DNA of 64,000 nucleotides from positions 2,852,001 to 2,916,000 of the forward strand of contig NZ_VFPQ01000001.1 of NCBI RefSeq assembly GCF_006716785.1, in the 5' to 3' direction. This DNA is from Thermopolyspora flexuosa. Its GTDB lineage: Bacteria > Actinomycetota > Actinomycetes > Streptosporangiales > Streptosporangiaceae. The notes beneath the pieces are model-generated. The model had not been told where the DNA came from. It did no database searches and worked only from the letters and a program-made list of their open reading frames with translations. The translations under genes were made by a program, and so were the position numbers. Position 1 is the stretch's first letter. The number at the start of each line of letters is the position of its first letter. Shown one piece after another: positions 26,052-35,542 of this stretch.

Positions 26052-27088
26052 AGGTCGCCAGATTCCACGCCCCGGGGGACATCCGCCTGGAGGACTCCCC
26101 CGAGCCGGTGGCCGGCCCCGGAGAGGTGAAGATCCGGGTCCGCAACTGCTCCACCTGCGGCACCGACGCCAAGATCTACCGGTTCGGCCACCACCACATC
26201 CGCCCGCCCCGGGTGATGGGGCACGAGATCGCCGGGGAGGTCGTCGCCGTCGGCGACGGCGTGACCGGCTGGTCGGCGGGCGACCGGGTGCAGGTGATCG
26301 CGGCGATCCCGTGCGGCGCGTGCGAGGAGTGCCGCCGCGGCCACCTCACCGTGTGCCCGAACCAGGAGTCGATGGGCTACCACTACGACGGCGGCTTCGC
26401 CGAGTACATGGTCGTCCCGGCGAAGGTGCTCCGGGTGAACGGCCTCAACCGCATCCCCGACGGCGTCGGCTACGCCGAGGCGTCGGTCGCCGAGCCGCTC
26501 GCCTGCGTGCTCAACGGCCAGGAACTGGTCCGCGTCGGCGCGGGCGACGACGTCGTGGTCATCGGCTCCGGCCCGATCGGCTGCCTGCACGTACGGCTGG
26601 CGCGGGCGCGCGGCGCCGCCCGGGTCTTCCTCGCCGACATCAACGCCGACCGCCTGGCGATGGCCGCCGACCTGGTCCGCCCCGACGAGGCGATCCGCGC
26701 CGGCGACGGCGACCTGGTGGACACCGTGCTCAAGCTGACCGGCGGCCGCGGCCCCGACGTGGTGATCACCGCCGCGGCGTCGGGCGCCGCCCAGGAACAG
26801 GCGATCCAGATGGCGGCGCGGCAGGGCCGCATCAGCTTCTTCGGGGGCCTGCCCAAGGACGCGCCGATCATCCGCTGCGACTCGAACCTCGTCCACTACC
26901 GCGAGCTGACCATCGTGGGCGCGAACGGCTCCAGCCCGGCGCACAACGCCGAGGCGCTGCGCCTCATCGCCGAGGGCGCGGTCCCGGTCGCCGACCTCAT
27001 CACCCACCGGCTCCCGCTCGACCGCGTGCTCGACGGCATCGGCATCGTCACCCGCGGCGAGGCCATCAAGGTCACCGTGGAACCGTGA
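26048..27088 (+). CDS. Zinc-dependent alcohol dehydrogenase (polyol phosphate type)
   Basis: 346 residues, medium-chain dehydrogenase superfamily. Catalytic zinc ligand Cys in NCSTCGTDAKIY with GHE following; structural zinc site CGACEECRRGHLTVC; NAD-binding VVVIGSGPIGCLHVRLA. Members include sorbitol dehydrogenase and galactitol-1-phosphate dehydrogenase. Placed after EIIA, it probably oxidises the hexitol phosphate delivered by the PTS. The usual mannitol-1-phosphate dehydrogenase MtlD belongs to a different, non-zinc family, so the true substrate is open. GTG start overlaps the EIIA stop. Confidence 0.9.
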   Translation: MKVARFHAPGDIRLEDSPEPVAGPGEVKIRVRNCSTCGTDAKIYRFGHHHIRPPRVMGHEIAGEVVAVGDGVTGWSAGDRVQVIAAIPCGACEECRRGHLTVCPNQESMGYHYDGGFAEYMVVPAKVLRVNGLNRIPDGVGYAEASVAEPLACVLNGQELVRVGAGDDVVVIGSGPIGCLHVRLARARGAARVFLADINADRLAMAADLVRPDEAIRAGDGDLVDTVLKLTGGRGPDVVITAAASGAAQEQAIQMAARQGRISFFGGLPKDAPIIRCDSNLVHYRELTIVGANGSSPAHNAEALRLIAEGAVPVADLITHRLPLDRVLDGIGIVTRGEAIKVTVEP

Positions 27089-27115
27089 CCCCACCCAGGA
27101 GGAAGGAAGACGGCC

Positions 27116-27397
27116 ATGCCCGAGAGAAAAGTGACGATCGCCGCGAAGACCGGCCTGCACGCCCGCCCCGCCAAGCTCTTCGTCCAGGCCGCGGCGAAGA
27201 CGGGCGTACCCGTCCGCATCCGCGTCGGCGACGGCAAGCCGGTCCCCGCCAACAGCATGCTCGGCGTCCTGTCCCTCGGCGCCACCCACGGCACCGAGGT
27301 CACCCTCGAGGCCGACGGCCCCGGCGCCGACGACGCTCTCGACACCCTCGCCGCCCTGCTCGGCAGGGACCTCGACGCCGAGCCCACCGGTGCCTAG
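27116..27397 (+). CDS. ptsH: HPr phosphocarrier protein
   Basis: 93 residues. Phosphorylated His15 is in AKTGLHARPAKLFV. The Ser-46 region reads VPANSMLGVLSLG, with Ser at position 47, so regulation by a Ser kinase is possible in principle. It follows the dehydrogenase by 27 bases, with an AGGAGGAAGG ribosome binding site, and ends the operon next to a CRISPR leader. Confidence 0.93.
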   Translation: MPERKVTIAAKTGLHARPAKLFVQAAAKTGVPVRIRVGDGKPVPANSMLGVLSLGATHGTEVTLEADGPGADDALDTLAALLGRDLDAEPTGA

Positions 27398-27416
27398 GGC
27401 TAACAGCCTGGATCGA

Positions 27417-27496
27417 CGAGGTTCGGCGATATGTCCGTTTCCAAAGAAGTGCTCGGAAACAGCCTGTCCCCCGGATAAACTCGCAGGTCAGTAAGT
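27417..27496 (+). promoter_or_regulatory. CRISPR leader 1
   Basis: AT-richer stretch leading into array 1. It shares with the other three leaders the blocks TATGTCCGTTTC, AAGTGCTCGGAAAC and TAAACTCGCAGGTCAG just before the first repeat. Leaders promote array transcription and mark where new spacers enter. Confidence 0.85.
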
Positions 27497-28926
27497 GTGC
27501 TCCCCGCGCACGCGGGGATGATCCCGCGCCCGGCTCGCCGGCGAAGGAGAACAGGGCGTGCTCCCCGCGCACGCGGGGATGATCCGTCGTGGAGCTGGCC
27601 TGGGACTGGGTGCTCTTGTGCTCCCCGCGCACGCGGGGATGATCCCCCGCTTGCGATCTTTTGGGGGTACCCCCCACAAGTGCTCCCCGCGCACGCGGGG
27701 ATGATCCCTGCTCCCGCTCGGTTCGGGCGGTCTCCATCAGGTGCTCCCCGCGCACGCGGGGATGATCCCTGGTAGGTCTCCTCGCCTTCGGCGCCGGGCG
27801 TGTGCTCCCCGCGCACGCGGGGATGATCCCGGCCTCCAGGGCGCGGGCTGATCCCGTCTCGTGTGCTCCCCGCGCACGCGGGGATGATCCGACCGAGAAA
27901 GGCGAGGACGCCCCGGTCAAAGCGTGCTCCCCGCGCACGCGGGGATGATCCGCAGCAGGTCACCGTGCTGCATGTCCACGGCGAGTGCTCCCCGCGCACG
28001 CGGGGATGATCCGTCCGCGGTCCCCTTGAATTCGGCGATCTTGAAGTGCTCCCCGCGCACGCGGGGATGATCCCTGGCCGCGTTTTTTGAACCAGTCGAC
28101 GCCGTTGTGCTCCCCGCGCACGCGGGGATGATCCCAGGAGTAACTGAGCATGGCCGTGAAGAAGATCGTGCTCCCCGCGCACGCGGGGATGATCCCGGCT
28201 CACCGTCGAGCTGGTTCTCTTGCAGGCCGTGCTCCCCGCGCACGCGGGGATGATCCCGTGGTGGAGATCCACCAGGAGGCCGTCGAGCTGTGCTCCCCGC
28301 GCACGCGGGGATGATCCCCGGCGGCTGAAGGCGTCGAACCGGGCGCTCGTGTGCTCCCCGCGCACGCGGGGATGATCCCTCGCGGCAGGCCTCCTCTTGG
28401 ACCTCCAGGCCGTGCTCCCCGCGCACGCGGGGATGATCCCTTCACCGACCAGTACCTGCTCGCCCGCCCCGAGTGCTCCCCGCGCACGCGGGGATGATCC
28501 CGGGATCTCCGGAAACTGGCAGGCCGGGTTCGGGTGCTCCCCGCGCACGCGGGGATGATCCCGACATCGACGGGTGGGAGCGGGAGATTCGCCGGTGCTC
28601 CCCGCGCACGCGGGGATGATCCCATCAGCGCCGCAGCGCTGGTGCGCTCCATCGGGTGCTCCCCGCGCACGCGGGGATGATCCCCTTCCTGCATATATGG
28701 AAGGTGTCCGGTACTAGTGCTCCCCGCGCACGCGGGGATGATCCCCGGCATCTCCGGCTCCGCGGCCGCGAGTTTGTGTGCTCCCCGCGCACGCGAGGAT
28801 GATCCCTTGTAAGGGATGTTCACACGCTTGTAGTGTCGTGCTCCCTGCGCACGCGGGGATGATCCCGCCTACGCGCTGGCGCTCCGCGCGTTCGAGGCGT
28901 GCTCCCCGCGCACGCGGGGATGATCC
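27497..28926 (+). CRISPR. CRISPR array 1, 24 repeats, type I-E
   Basis: I counted 24 repeats of 28 bases beginning GTGCTCCCCGCG and ending GGGGATGATCC, with spacers of 32-34 bases (usual period 61). The core CCCCGCG-CA-CGCGGGG forms the hairpin cut by Cas6e. The leader is on the left. Repeats 22 (28778) and 23 (28838) carry single changes, and a partial repeat CGCGCACACGGGATAATTC at about 28951 follows a short spacer of about 16 bases; so the right end is the old, decaying end. Confidence 0.97.
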
Positions 28927-28970
28927 CCCCTGTCGCCAATATCGAGCGACCGCGCACACGGGATAATTCG

Positions 28971-29499
28971 CATGACCCCTGATCGGAAAAATGCTCACTC
29001 CGGGCACAGGTCGTGTTTCATAAAACCGACTGCCACCCGTTGATCACGGTGATGACTTAGGACAACCTCGTGCGGCATGCTAGTCATAACGCGTGACCAT
29101 TCCCTGGTTGCGTTTGAGCTGACGCCCACTCCACGGCATGCCGCAGCCCGTAGGACAGCGGGTCGCAGGCGGGAGTCCGTCCTCCCTGGGCCCTCTTGGC
29201 CTTCCGGTGGGCGCCCTAGTTCGCCTTGCTGGGAGTGCACGCCCTTGAGACTGCACCTGCGCAGGCACGCGCGATTGGTCGTGTTGGGGTAGACCCGGCC
29301 ACCATCACCAGATCCGGGCCTGTCCGGAAACGGCCCCACCCAGGTGTGTCGCTTTGATGCCGCCAGGACCCTGGCGGTTATGGACTGTCACTCGCGCCCG
29401 CCGACCATCACCATCGCCAGCACTACCGGTGGCGGCTCTTCTTGCAGGCAGCGGTCTCGGCATGGACTAGCTGGATGCATCGCGCTGCAGCAGGACGAG
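28971..29499. other. Gap between the tails of arrays 1 and 2
   Basis: About 530 bases. No convincing gene on either strand; codon use lacks the GC3 pattern of the neighbours. It may hold remnants of decayed array or inserted DNA, but I recognise none. Confidence 0.4.
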
Positions 29500-30687
29500 G
29501 GACCATCCCCGCGTGCGCGGGGAGCACTGATTTTCTTCGCTCTGTCCCTCGGCTCGCAGGGGACCATCCCCGCGTGCGCGGGGAGCACGAAATCCCATCC
29601 CACGCCGGTTTGATGACCTGGGGACCATCCCCGCGTGCGCGGGGAGCACCCGACGGCCACGTGATCGCTGCTGAACCCGCGGGGACCATCCCCGCGTGCG
29701 CGGGGAGCACATCGAGCTGAAGAAGTCGGCCGGCGGCGGCCGGGGACCATCCCCGCGTGCGCGGGAAGCACTCGGTCTGGCCCTGGATCGCGGCGCGCTG
29801 GATGGGACCATCCCCGCGTGCGCGGGGAGCACGCCCACTGGTCGTAGACCTTCAGGTCCTTGACGGGACCATCCCCGCGTGCGCGGGGAGCACTTCCGGT
29901 CGATGAGGTGCTGGTGGTGCGCCTCGGGACCATCCCCGCGTGCGCGGGGAGCACGTGAGTCATGAGCACCCGCACCATCCCGACCCGGGACCATCCCCGC
30001 GTGCGCGGGGAGCACACGCACTAAAAAAGGGGGGGTGTCCGGTGGAGAGGGACCATCCCCGCGTGCGAGGGGAGCACAGCGTGGCGCGAAGCCGTGTCCG
30101 TTTTGCCCGGGGACCATCCCCGCGTGCGCGGGGAGCACAGGACGCGCTCAAGATCTCCAGCCCCTCGCAGGGGACCATCCCCGCGTGCGCGGGGAGCACT
30201 CCCGCATGAGCTCCCGCATGGGGCTGGGCAAGGGACCATCCCCGCGTGCGCGGGGAGCACTCCCGCATGAGCTCCCGCATGGGGCTGGGCAAGGGACCAT
30301 CCCCGCGTGCGCGGGGAGCACTGAGCGAGGGCATCCTGCTCATGGAGCCCGAGGGGACCATCCCCGCGTGCGAGGGGAGCACCGGGCCGCGGCCGCCCGG
30401 GTTAAGGGCTCCTGGGGACCATCCCCGCGTGCGAGGGGAGCACTGAGTCGCCACGTGAACGCGGTCCGGGCTTTGGGGACCATCCCCGCGTGCGAGGGGA
30501 GCACGGCTCGGTCCGCTCGCCCTCGCGGCAGATCCAGGGACCATCCCCGCGTGCGAGGGGAGCACCTGCTCGAGACCGCGCCCGGCACGACCCGCCCGGG
30601 ACCATCCCCGCGTGCGAGGGGAGCACTACGCGCGCCGGTACGAGCGGATGCGCGCCGCGGGACCATCCCCGCGTGCGAGGGGAGCAC
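29500..30687 (-). CRISPR. CRISPR array 2, 20 repeats, type I-E, variant repeat
   Basis: I counted 20 repeats of 28 bases on the minus strand, period 61. The repeat ends GGGGATGGTCC instead of the GGGGATGATCC of the other arrays. The six leader-proximal repeats (30355 to 30660) and repeat 30050 have T in place of G in the stem (CTCCCCTCGC), which breaks one base pair. The spacers after repeats 30172 and 30233 are identical, a duplicated unit. The leader is on the right. Confidence 0.97.
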
Positions 30688-30770
30688 ACTCGCTGACCTG
30701 CACGTTTATTCGTGGCGGCGGCAGTTCTCGAGCAGTTGTCGAGATTTGGACATACCGGACATCGTCTTCG
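30688..30770 (-). promoter_or_regulatory. CRISPR leader 2
   Basis: On the minus strand it ends AATAAACGTGCAGGTCAG before the first repeat and contains TATGTCCAAATCT and CTGCTCGAGAAC, diverged versions of the blocks in leaders 1, 3 and 4. Confidence 0.8.
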
Positions 30771-31018
30771 TGGCAGGTCAACTCGCCGTCCAACCCGAGG
30801 CCGGTTGAGGAGTAAGCGTGAAGAGGTCGGCTTGATGCCGACATCGTAGCGAGGCAAGCTTGGCGACCCAGAAAGACAGAGAACAACCCATAAGTCCGAT
30901 TATTGGAAAATGTGAAGCCTGCACTCGTTTATCGCGAGAGCGATCCATGATCTCAATTTCATAAAAGTTTGGTGACTTTAGATGTTCGGTTGCGGCCAAT
31001 CATATTGGGTTTCGTGGC
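30771..31018. other. Intergenic region before cas3
   Basis: About 250 bases, clearly AT-richer than its surroundings (for example around 30895-31000), consistent with the cas operon promoter. No gene seen and no unambiguous -35/-10 pair chosen. Confidence 0.4.
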
Positions 31019-33898
31019 GTGGAGGGCGGATCAGGGCAAGGGCTGTCCAACGGCTTATCGAGGGCGGCGCGGGCGGTCTGGGCCAAACATGATCGTGATA
31101 GTGAGGGCTGGCTGCCACTGTGGCGGCACATGGCGGATAGCGGTGCCGTAGCCGGGCTGCTGTGGGACGGGTGGCTTCCGGCACAGGTGCGCCGGTTGGT
31201 GGAGCAGGCGCTGCCCGCGGGGGCCGAGGACGCGCGTCGCCTGGCGGTATGGGCGGCGATGACGCACGACATCGGGAAGGCGACGCCGGCCTTCGCCTGC
31301 CAGGTCGACTCGCTGGCCGAGACCATGCGGGCGGCGGGGTTGGGCATGCCGTTCTACAAGGAGTTTCCCGATCGTCGGCTGGCCCCGCACGGGCTTGCCG
31401 GGATGCTCCTGCTGCGAGAGTGGCTGATAGAACGGCACGGCTGGGCGAAGCCCGCCGCTTTGCAACTCGCCATCGTCGCCGGCGGACATCACGGCGTGCC
31501 CCCTACGCACCTGGATATCCAGCAGGTGACCAGGCGTCCCGAGCTGCTTCGCAGTCCCGAATGCGCTCAGTCATGGCGGGACGTGCAGTGGGAATTGCTT
31601 GACTGGTGCGCGGAAGAGTGCGGCGTTCAAAAACGACTTCCGCACTGGCGGTCCGTCAAGCTTCCGCAGCAGGCGCAGGTTCTGCTGACCGGGCTGGTGA
31701 TTGTGGCGGATTGGATCGCCAGCAATTCAGACTTATTTCCATATTTTCCGGACGCACAGAAGGTCGGTGAGCATGAGCGCGTGTCCGCTGCGTGGCGCGC
31801 GCTGGATCTGCCCAAGCCGTGGCGGGCCATCCCTCCATCCATCGAGGACATCTTCTCTGCACGCTTTTCCCTGCCTTCCGGAGCGCAGCCCCGGCCGGTG
31901 CAACGGCGCGCGGTGGAGATCGCCCAGGCGATGAGCCGACCAGGGCTGCTGCTCATCGAAGCACCGATGGGAGAGGGGAAGACCGAGGCGGCCTTGGCGG
32001 TGACGGAGGTTTTCGCGGCCCGATCAGAAGCCGGTGGATGCTATGTGGCGCTGCCCACCATGGCCACGGGGAACGCGATGTTCCCTCGCCTGCTGAGCTG
32101 GCTGGGCAGGATGTTCGAAGGCCGGGAAGGGCGGCAGGCGGTCCATCTGGCGCACTCCAAGGCGGCCCTCAACGAGCAGTACGTCGAGCTGGTACGGGCT
32201 GGTCGACGCGCCGTGCGAGGCGTCGAGATCGACGGCGCCCCATCGGAGTGGCGGCCCCGCGCGGACCGGCGGGCGGCGTCAACCGAGCTGATCGCCCACC
32301 AGTGGCTGCGGGGCCGGAAGAAGGCGATGCTCGCCGAGTTCGGGGTGGGGACGATCGACCAGCTTCTCTTCATGGGACTGAAGAGCCGCCACCTGGCGCT
32401 CCGTCACCTGGCGCTGGCGGGCAAGGTCGTCGTCATCGACGAGGCGCACGCCTACGACACCTATATGAACGCGTACCTCGATCGGGTGCTGTCCTGGCTT
32501 GGCGCCTATGGGGTGCCCGTCGTGGTGCTGTCGGCGACGCTGCCCGCACGTCGCCGACGGGAGCTCGCGGAAGCCTACAGCGGCGCGACCACGCTTGCCG
32601 AGATCGAGAGCGCCTCCGGGTACCCGCTGATCACGGCCGTCGAGCGCGATCGGCCACCGGTGATCGAAGCCGTTCCAGGATCCGGGCGGGACATCGACGT
32701 CCATCTGGAACGGCTCGACGACGATCTGCCCACGCTGACGGAGCGGCTGAGGCGGGAACTCGCCGACGGCGGATGCGCCCTGGTGATCCGCAACACGGTG
32801 GATCGGGTGCTGGAGACCGCCGACCATCTCCGCGGCTCCTTCGAGAACGTGCTCGTGGCACATTCACGTTTCCTCGACCTCGACCGGCTGAACAAGGACG
32901 CCACGCTGCTCAGGCTCTTCGGCCCTCCGGGCACGGCCAAGCAACGGCCGACGGCCCCATACATCGTCGTGGCGAGCCAGGTCGCCGAGCAGTCCCTGGA
33001 TATCGATTTCGATCTTCTGGTGTCCGACCTCTGCCCGATCGACCTGCTGCTCCAACGGATGGGCCGTCTTCACCGCCATCAGCGCGGCGAGGGGCAGAGC
33101 GAGCGCCCGGAGCGGCTGCGCACCGCACGCTGCCTGGTGACCGGAGCCGACTGGGCGGCGTCGCCGGTCGAGCCGGTGGCCGGCTCGCGGCGGGTCTATG
33201 GCCTGTACCCGCTGCTGCGCGCGGCCGCCGTGCTCGAGCCGTACCTGTCGGGGACCGCACCCACCGGCAACGTGGTACGGCTGCCGCACGACATCAGCCC
33301 ACTGGTGCAGCGCGCCTACGGGCCCGAGCCGGTCGGCCCGGAGCAGTGGCAGGATGCGCTGGCCCGCGCCCGAGAGGCGCACGAGCTGCAGCGGAGCAAG
33401 CAGCACCAGAAGGCACAGGACTTCCAGATCAACCCGGTCGGCAAGCCCGGTAGTGCCCTGATCGGCTGGCTGGACGCCGGTGTCGGCGACGCGGACGACA
33501 CGCGGAAGGGCCGCGCCCAGGTCCGTGACACCCCAGAGTCATTGGAGGTGCTGGTCGTGCAGCGGCGCGCCGACGGGGCCCTCATCACCGTGCCGTGGCT
33601 GTCGGATGGGCGTGGCGGGCTGGAGCTCCCCACCGAGTCGGTTCCCGAGCCACGGCTCGCCCGCATCGTCGCCGCCTGCGGCCTGCGTCTGCCGTACCAG
33701 TTCTCCGATCCGGAGACGCTGGACCGGGCGATCCAGGAACTGGAGACCCAGTGCATTCCGGCCTGGCAGAGCGAGGACAGTCACTGGCTCGCCGGGGAGC
33801 TGATCCTCGTCCTCGACGAAAACTGTCGTACCCGCCTGGCAGGCTACGACCTGCATTACTCCGAAGCCGATGGTCTGAGGGTCGCCCATGCCGAGTGA
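31019..33898 (+). CDS. cas3: CRISPR-associated helicase-nuclease Cas3, type I-E
   Basis: 959 residues. N-terminal HD nuclease with MTHDIGKATPAFACQ (His83-Asp84) and a downstream GGHHG; then a superfamily 2 helicase with Walker A EAPMGEGKTEAAL near residue 315, DEAH box VIDEAHAYD near 473, SATLP, and motif VI region LLLQRMGRLHRH. Cas3 is recruited by Cascade to unwind and degrade target DNA. The GTG start at 31019 lacks a strong ribosome binding site, so the exact start is uncertain. It overlaps cas8e by 11 bases. Confidence 0.95.
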   Translation: MEGGSGQGLSNGLSRAARAVWAKHDRDSEGWLPLWRHMADSGAVAGLLWDGWLPAQVRRLVEQALPAGAEDARRLAVWAAMTHDIGKATPAFACQVDSLAETMRAAGLGMPFYKEFPDRRLAPHGLAGMLLLREWLIERHGWAKPAALQLAIVAGGHHGVPPTHLDIQQVTRRPELLRSPECAQSWRDVQWELLDWCAEECGVQKRLPHWRSVKLPQQAQVLLTGLVIVADWIASNSDLFPYFPDAQKVGEHERVSAAWRALDLPKPWRAIPPSIEDIFSARFSLPSGAQPRPVQRRAVEIAQAMSRPGLLLIEAPMGEGKTEAALAVTEVFAARSEAGGCYVALPTMATGNAMFPRLLSWLGRMFEGREGRQAVHLAHSKAALNEQYVELVRAGRRAVRGVEIDGAPSEWRPRADRRAASTELIAHQWLRGRKKAMLAEFGVGTIDQLLFMGLKSRHLALRHLALAGKVVVIDEAHAYDTYMNAYLDRVLSWLGAYGVPVVVLSATLPARRRRELAEAYSGATTLAEIESASGYPLITAVERDRPPVIEAVPGSGRDIDVHLERLDDDLPTLTERLRRELADGGCALVIRNTVDRVLETADHLRGSFENVLVAHSRFLDLDRLNKDATLLRLFGPPGTAKQRPTAPYIVVASQVAEQSLDIDFDLLVSDLCPIDLLLQRMGRLHRHQRGEGQSERPERLRTARCLVTGADWAASPVEPVAGSRRVYGLYPLLRAAAVLEPYLSGTAPTGNVVRLPHDISPLVQRAYGPEPVGPEQWQDALARAREAHELQRSKQHQKAQDFQINPVGKPGSALIGWLDAGVGDADDTRKGRAQVRDTPESLEVLVVQRRADGALITVPWLSDGRGGLELPTESVPEPRLARIVAACGLRLPYQFSDPETLDRAIQELETQCIPAWQSEDSHWLAGELILVLDENCRTRLAGYDLHYSEADGLRVAHAE

Positions 33899-35528
33899 AG
33901 CGTCATTTGACCTGACCAGCTGCCCCTGGCTTCCGGTGCGCCTGCTCGACGGCGGGGAAGCCGAGATGTCTCTCCGCGAGGTCTTCGAGCACGCCGGGAG
34001 TGTACGGCGGCTGGTCGGTGACGTTCCCACCCAGGAGTTCGCCTTGATACGCCTGCTCCTGGCCATCGTTCACGACGCGCTTCAGGGGCCGGGCGACATC
34101 GCTGACTGGAACGATCTACGAAGCGCAGGGCTCCCGGTCAAGAAGATCATCGCTTATCTCGACGAGTACCGGCATCGGTTCGACCTGCTGCACCCGACCG
34201 AGCCGTTCCTTCAGTGCCCGAGCTTGGAGGTAACCGGTGGCCCCCGCCCGCTGGACTGCCTGGTCGCCGATGTGCCCAACGGCCACCCGTTCTTCACCAT
34301 GCGCGCCCGAGGCGTGACGCGGCTGAGCTTCGCCGAAGCCGCCCGCTGGCTGGTGCACGCCCACGCCTTCGACACCTCCGGTATCAAATCGGGGGCCAAG
34401 GGCGACCCCCGGACCAAGGGAGGAAAGGTCTACCCTTTGGGCGTCGCATGGGCGGGCAATCTCGGCGGTGTCTGCATCGACGGCGACACCTTGCAGGAGA
34501 CACTGCTGCTCAACCTCATCGCCTTCGATACCCACTATCTGCGGCAGGACCCGGACCGTGACCTTCCGGCCTGGCGTCACCCGGTATCCGGGCCGCGTGA
34601 GCTGGATCCGATCGAGCTGAGCAGGCGTCCGGCGGGTCTGCGCGACCTGTACACCTGGCAGTCCCGGAGAGTGCGGCTCGTCCACGACGGAGACGGCGTC
34701 ACCGGAGTGATCCTCGCCTACGGTGATCCGCTTTCCCCGCGGAACATGCACCAACGGGAGCCCATGACCGGCTGGCGGCGCAGCCCGAACCAGGAGAAGA
34801 AGCTCGGGCTCGCCCAGGTCTATCTGCCGCAGGAGCACGACCCGAGCCGGAGCGCCTGGCGCGGTCTGGGAGCGCTGATCGCCGGCAACGCGCCGGGGAC
34901 GGAGCAGCGTGGTGAGGCCGCTTCCAGCATCAGGCCGCGCATTCTCGAGTGGGCGGCCAGGCTGAGCGAAGAGGGGGACCTTCCCCCGGACTTCCTGATC
35001 CGGGCGCGGCTGATCGGTGTGGTCTATGGCACCCAGCAGTCGGTGATCGACGAGATCATCGATGACGCTGTGACGATGCCGGTCGTGTTGCTGCACCGTG
35101 ACCACCGCGACCTGGGGCAGGCGGCGATCGACGCGGTCGCGGACGCTGAGGCCGCGGTGAGCGCGCTGGGCGATTTCGCCGCCGATCTGGCCCGCGCGGC
35201 CGGCGCCGAGCACGAGCCCGCCAGGGCGTCGGCGCGTCATGCCGGGTTCGCCGCCCTCGACGGCCCGTTCCGCCACTGGCTTGCCGGGCTGCGTCCAGAC
35301 CACGCGCCCCGGGAGGTACGGGCCGCCTGGCAGCGGGAGGCCCGCGGGATCATCCTCCGCCTGGGTGACGAGGTGCTGCGATCGGCCGGCGATGCCGCTT
35401 GGGAGGGGCGGGTCATCCGCGAAGCATCCGGCGACCGCTGGTTGAACGCATCGTCCGCCGAGGCGCTGTTCCGGGCGCGGCTGGCCAAGGCGTTGCCGCT
35501 GGCCGGGGCGGGCTCGGCCGACGACTAG
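33888..35528 (+). CDS. casA: Cascade large subunit Cas8e (Cse1/CasA)
   Basis: 546 residues, normal length. Opens with FDLTSCPWLPVRLLDGG and the LREVFEHAG segment typical of Cse1, and contains HPTEPFLQCPSLEV and the Gly-rich L1-type loop GIKSGAKGDPRTKGG. This subunit recognises the PAM and recruits Cas3. The C-terminus forms the four-helix bundle region. Confidence 0.95.
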   Translation: MPSEASFDLTSCPWLPVRLLDGGEAEMSLREVFEHAGSVRRLVGDVPTQEFALIRLLLAIVHDALQGPGDIADWNDLRSAGLPVKKIIAYLDEYRHRFDLLHPTEPFLQCPSLEVTGGPRPLDCLVADVPNGHPFFTMRARGVTRLSFAEAARWLVHAHAFDTSGIKSGAKGDPRTKGGKVYPLGVAWAGNLGGVCIDGDTLQETLLLNLIAFDTHYLRQDPDRDLPAWRHPVSGPRELDPIELSRRPAGLRDLYTWQSRRVRLVHDGDGVTGVILAYGDPLSPRNMHQREPMTGWRRSPNQEKKLGLAQVYLPQEHDPSRSAWRGLGALIAGNAPGTEQRGEAASSIRPRILEWAARLSEEGDLPPDFLIRARLIGVVYGTQQSVIDEIIDDAVTMPVVLLHRDHRDLGQAAIDAVADAEAAVSALGDFAADLARAAGAEHEPARASARHAGFAALDGPFRHWLAGLRPDHAPREVRAAWQREARGIILRLGDEVLRSAGDAAWEGRVIREASGDRWLNASSAEALFRARLAKALPLAGAGSADD

Positions 35529-35542
35529 AGAGGAAGGCGAGC

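Noticed and set aside
28971-29499. IS remnant between arrays 1 and 2
   Set aside because: No inverted repeats and no transposase motif could be found in any frame.
27497-30687. Long frames full of repeated peptides such as SSPRARGA and IPACAGST across the arrays
   Set aside because: They are translations of the CRISPR repeats and spacers in different frames. The same pattern in 40239-41853 and 43268-45795 is rejected for the same reason.
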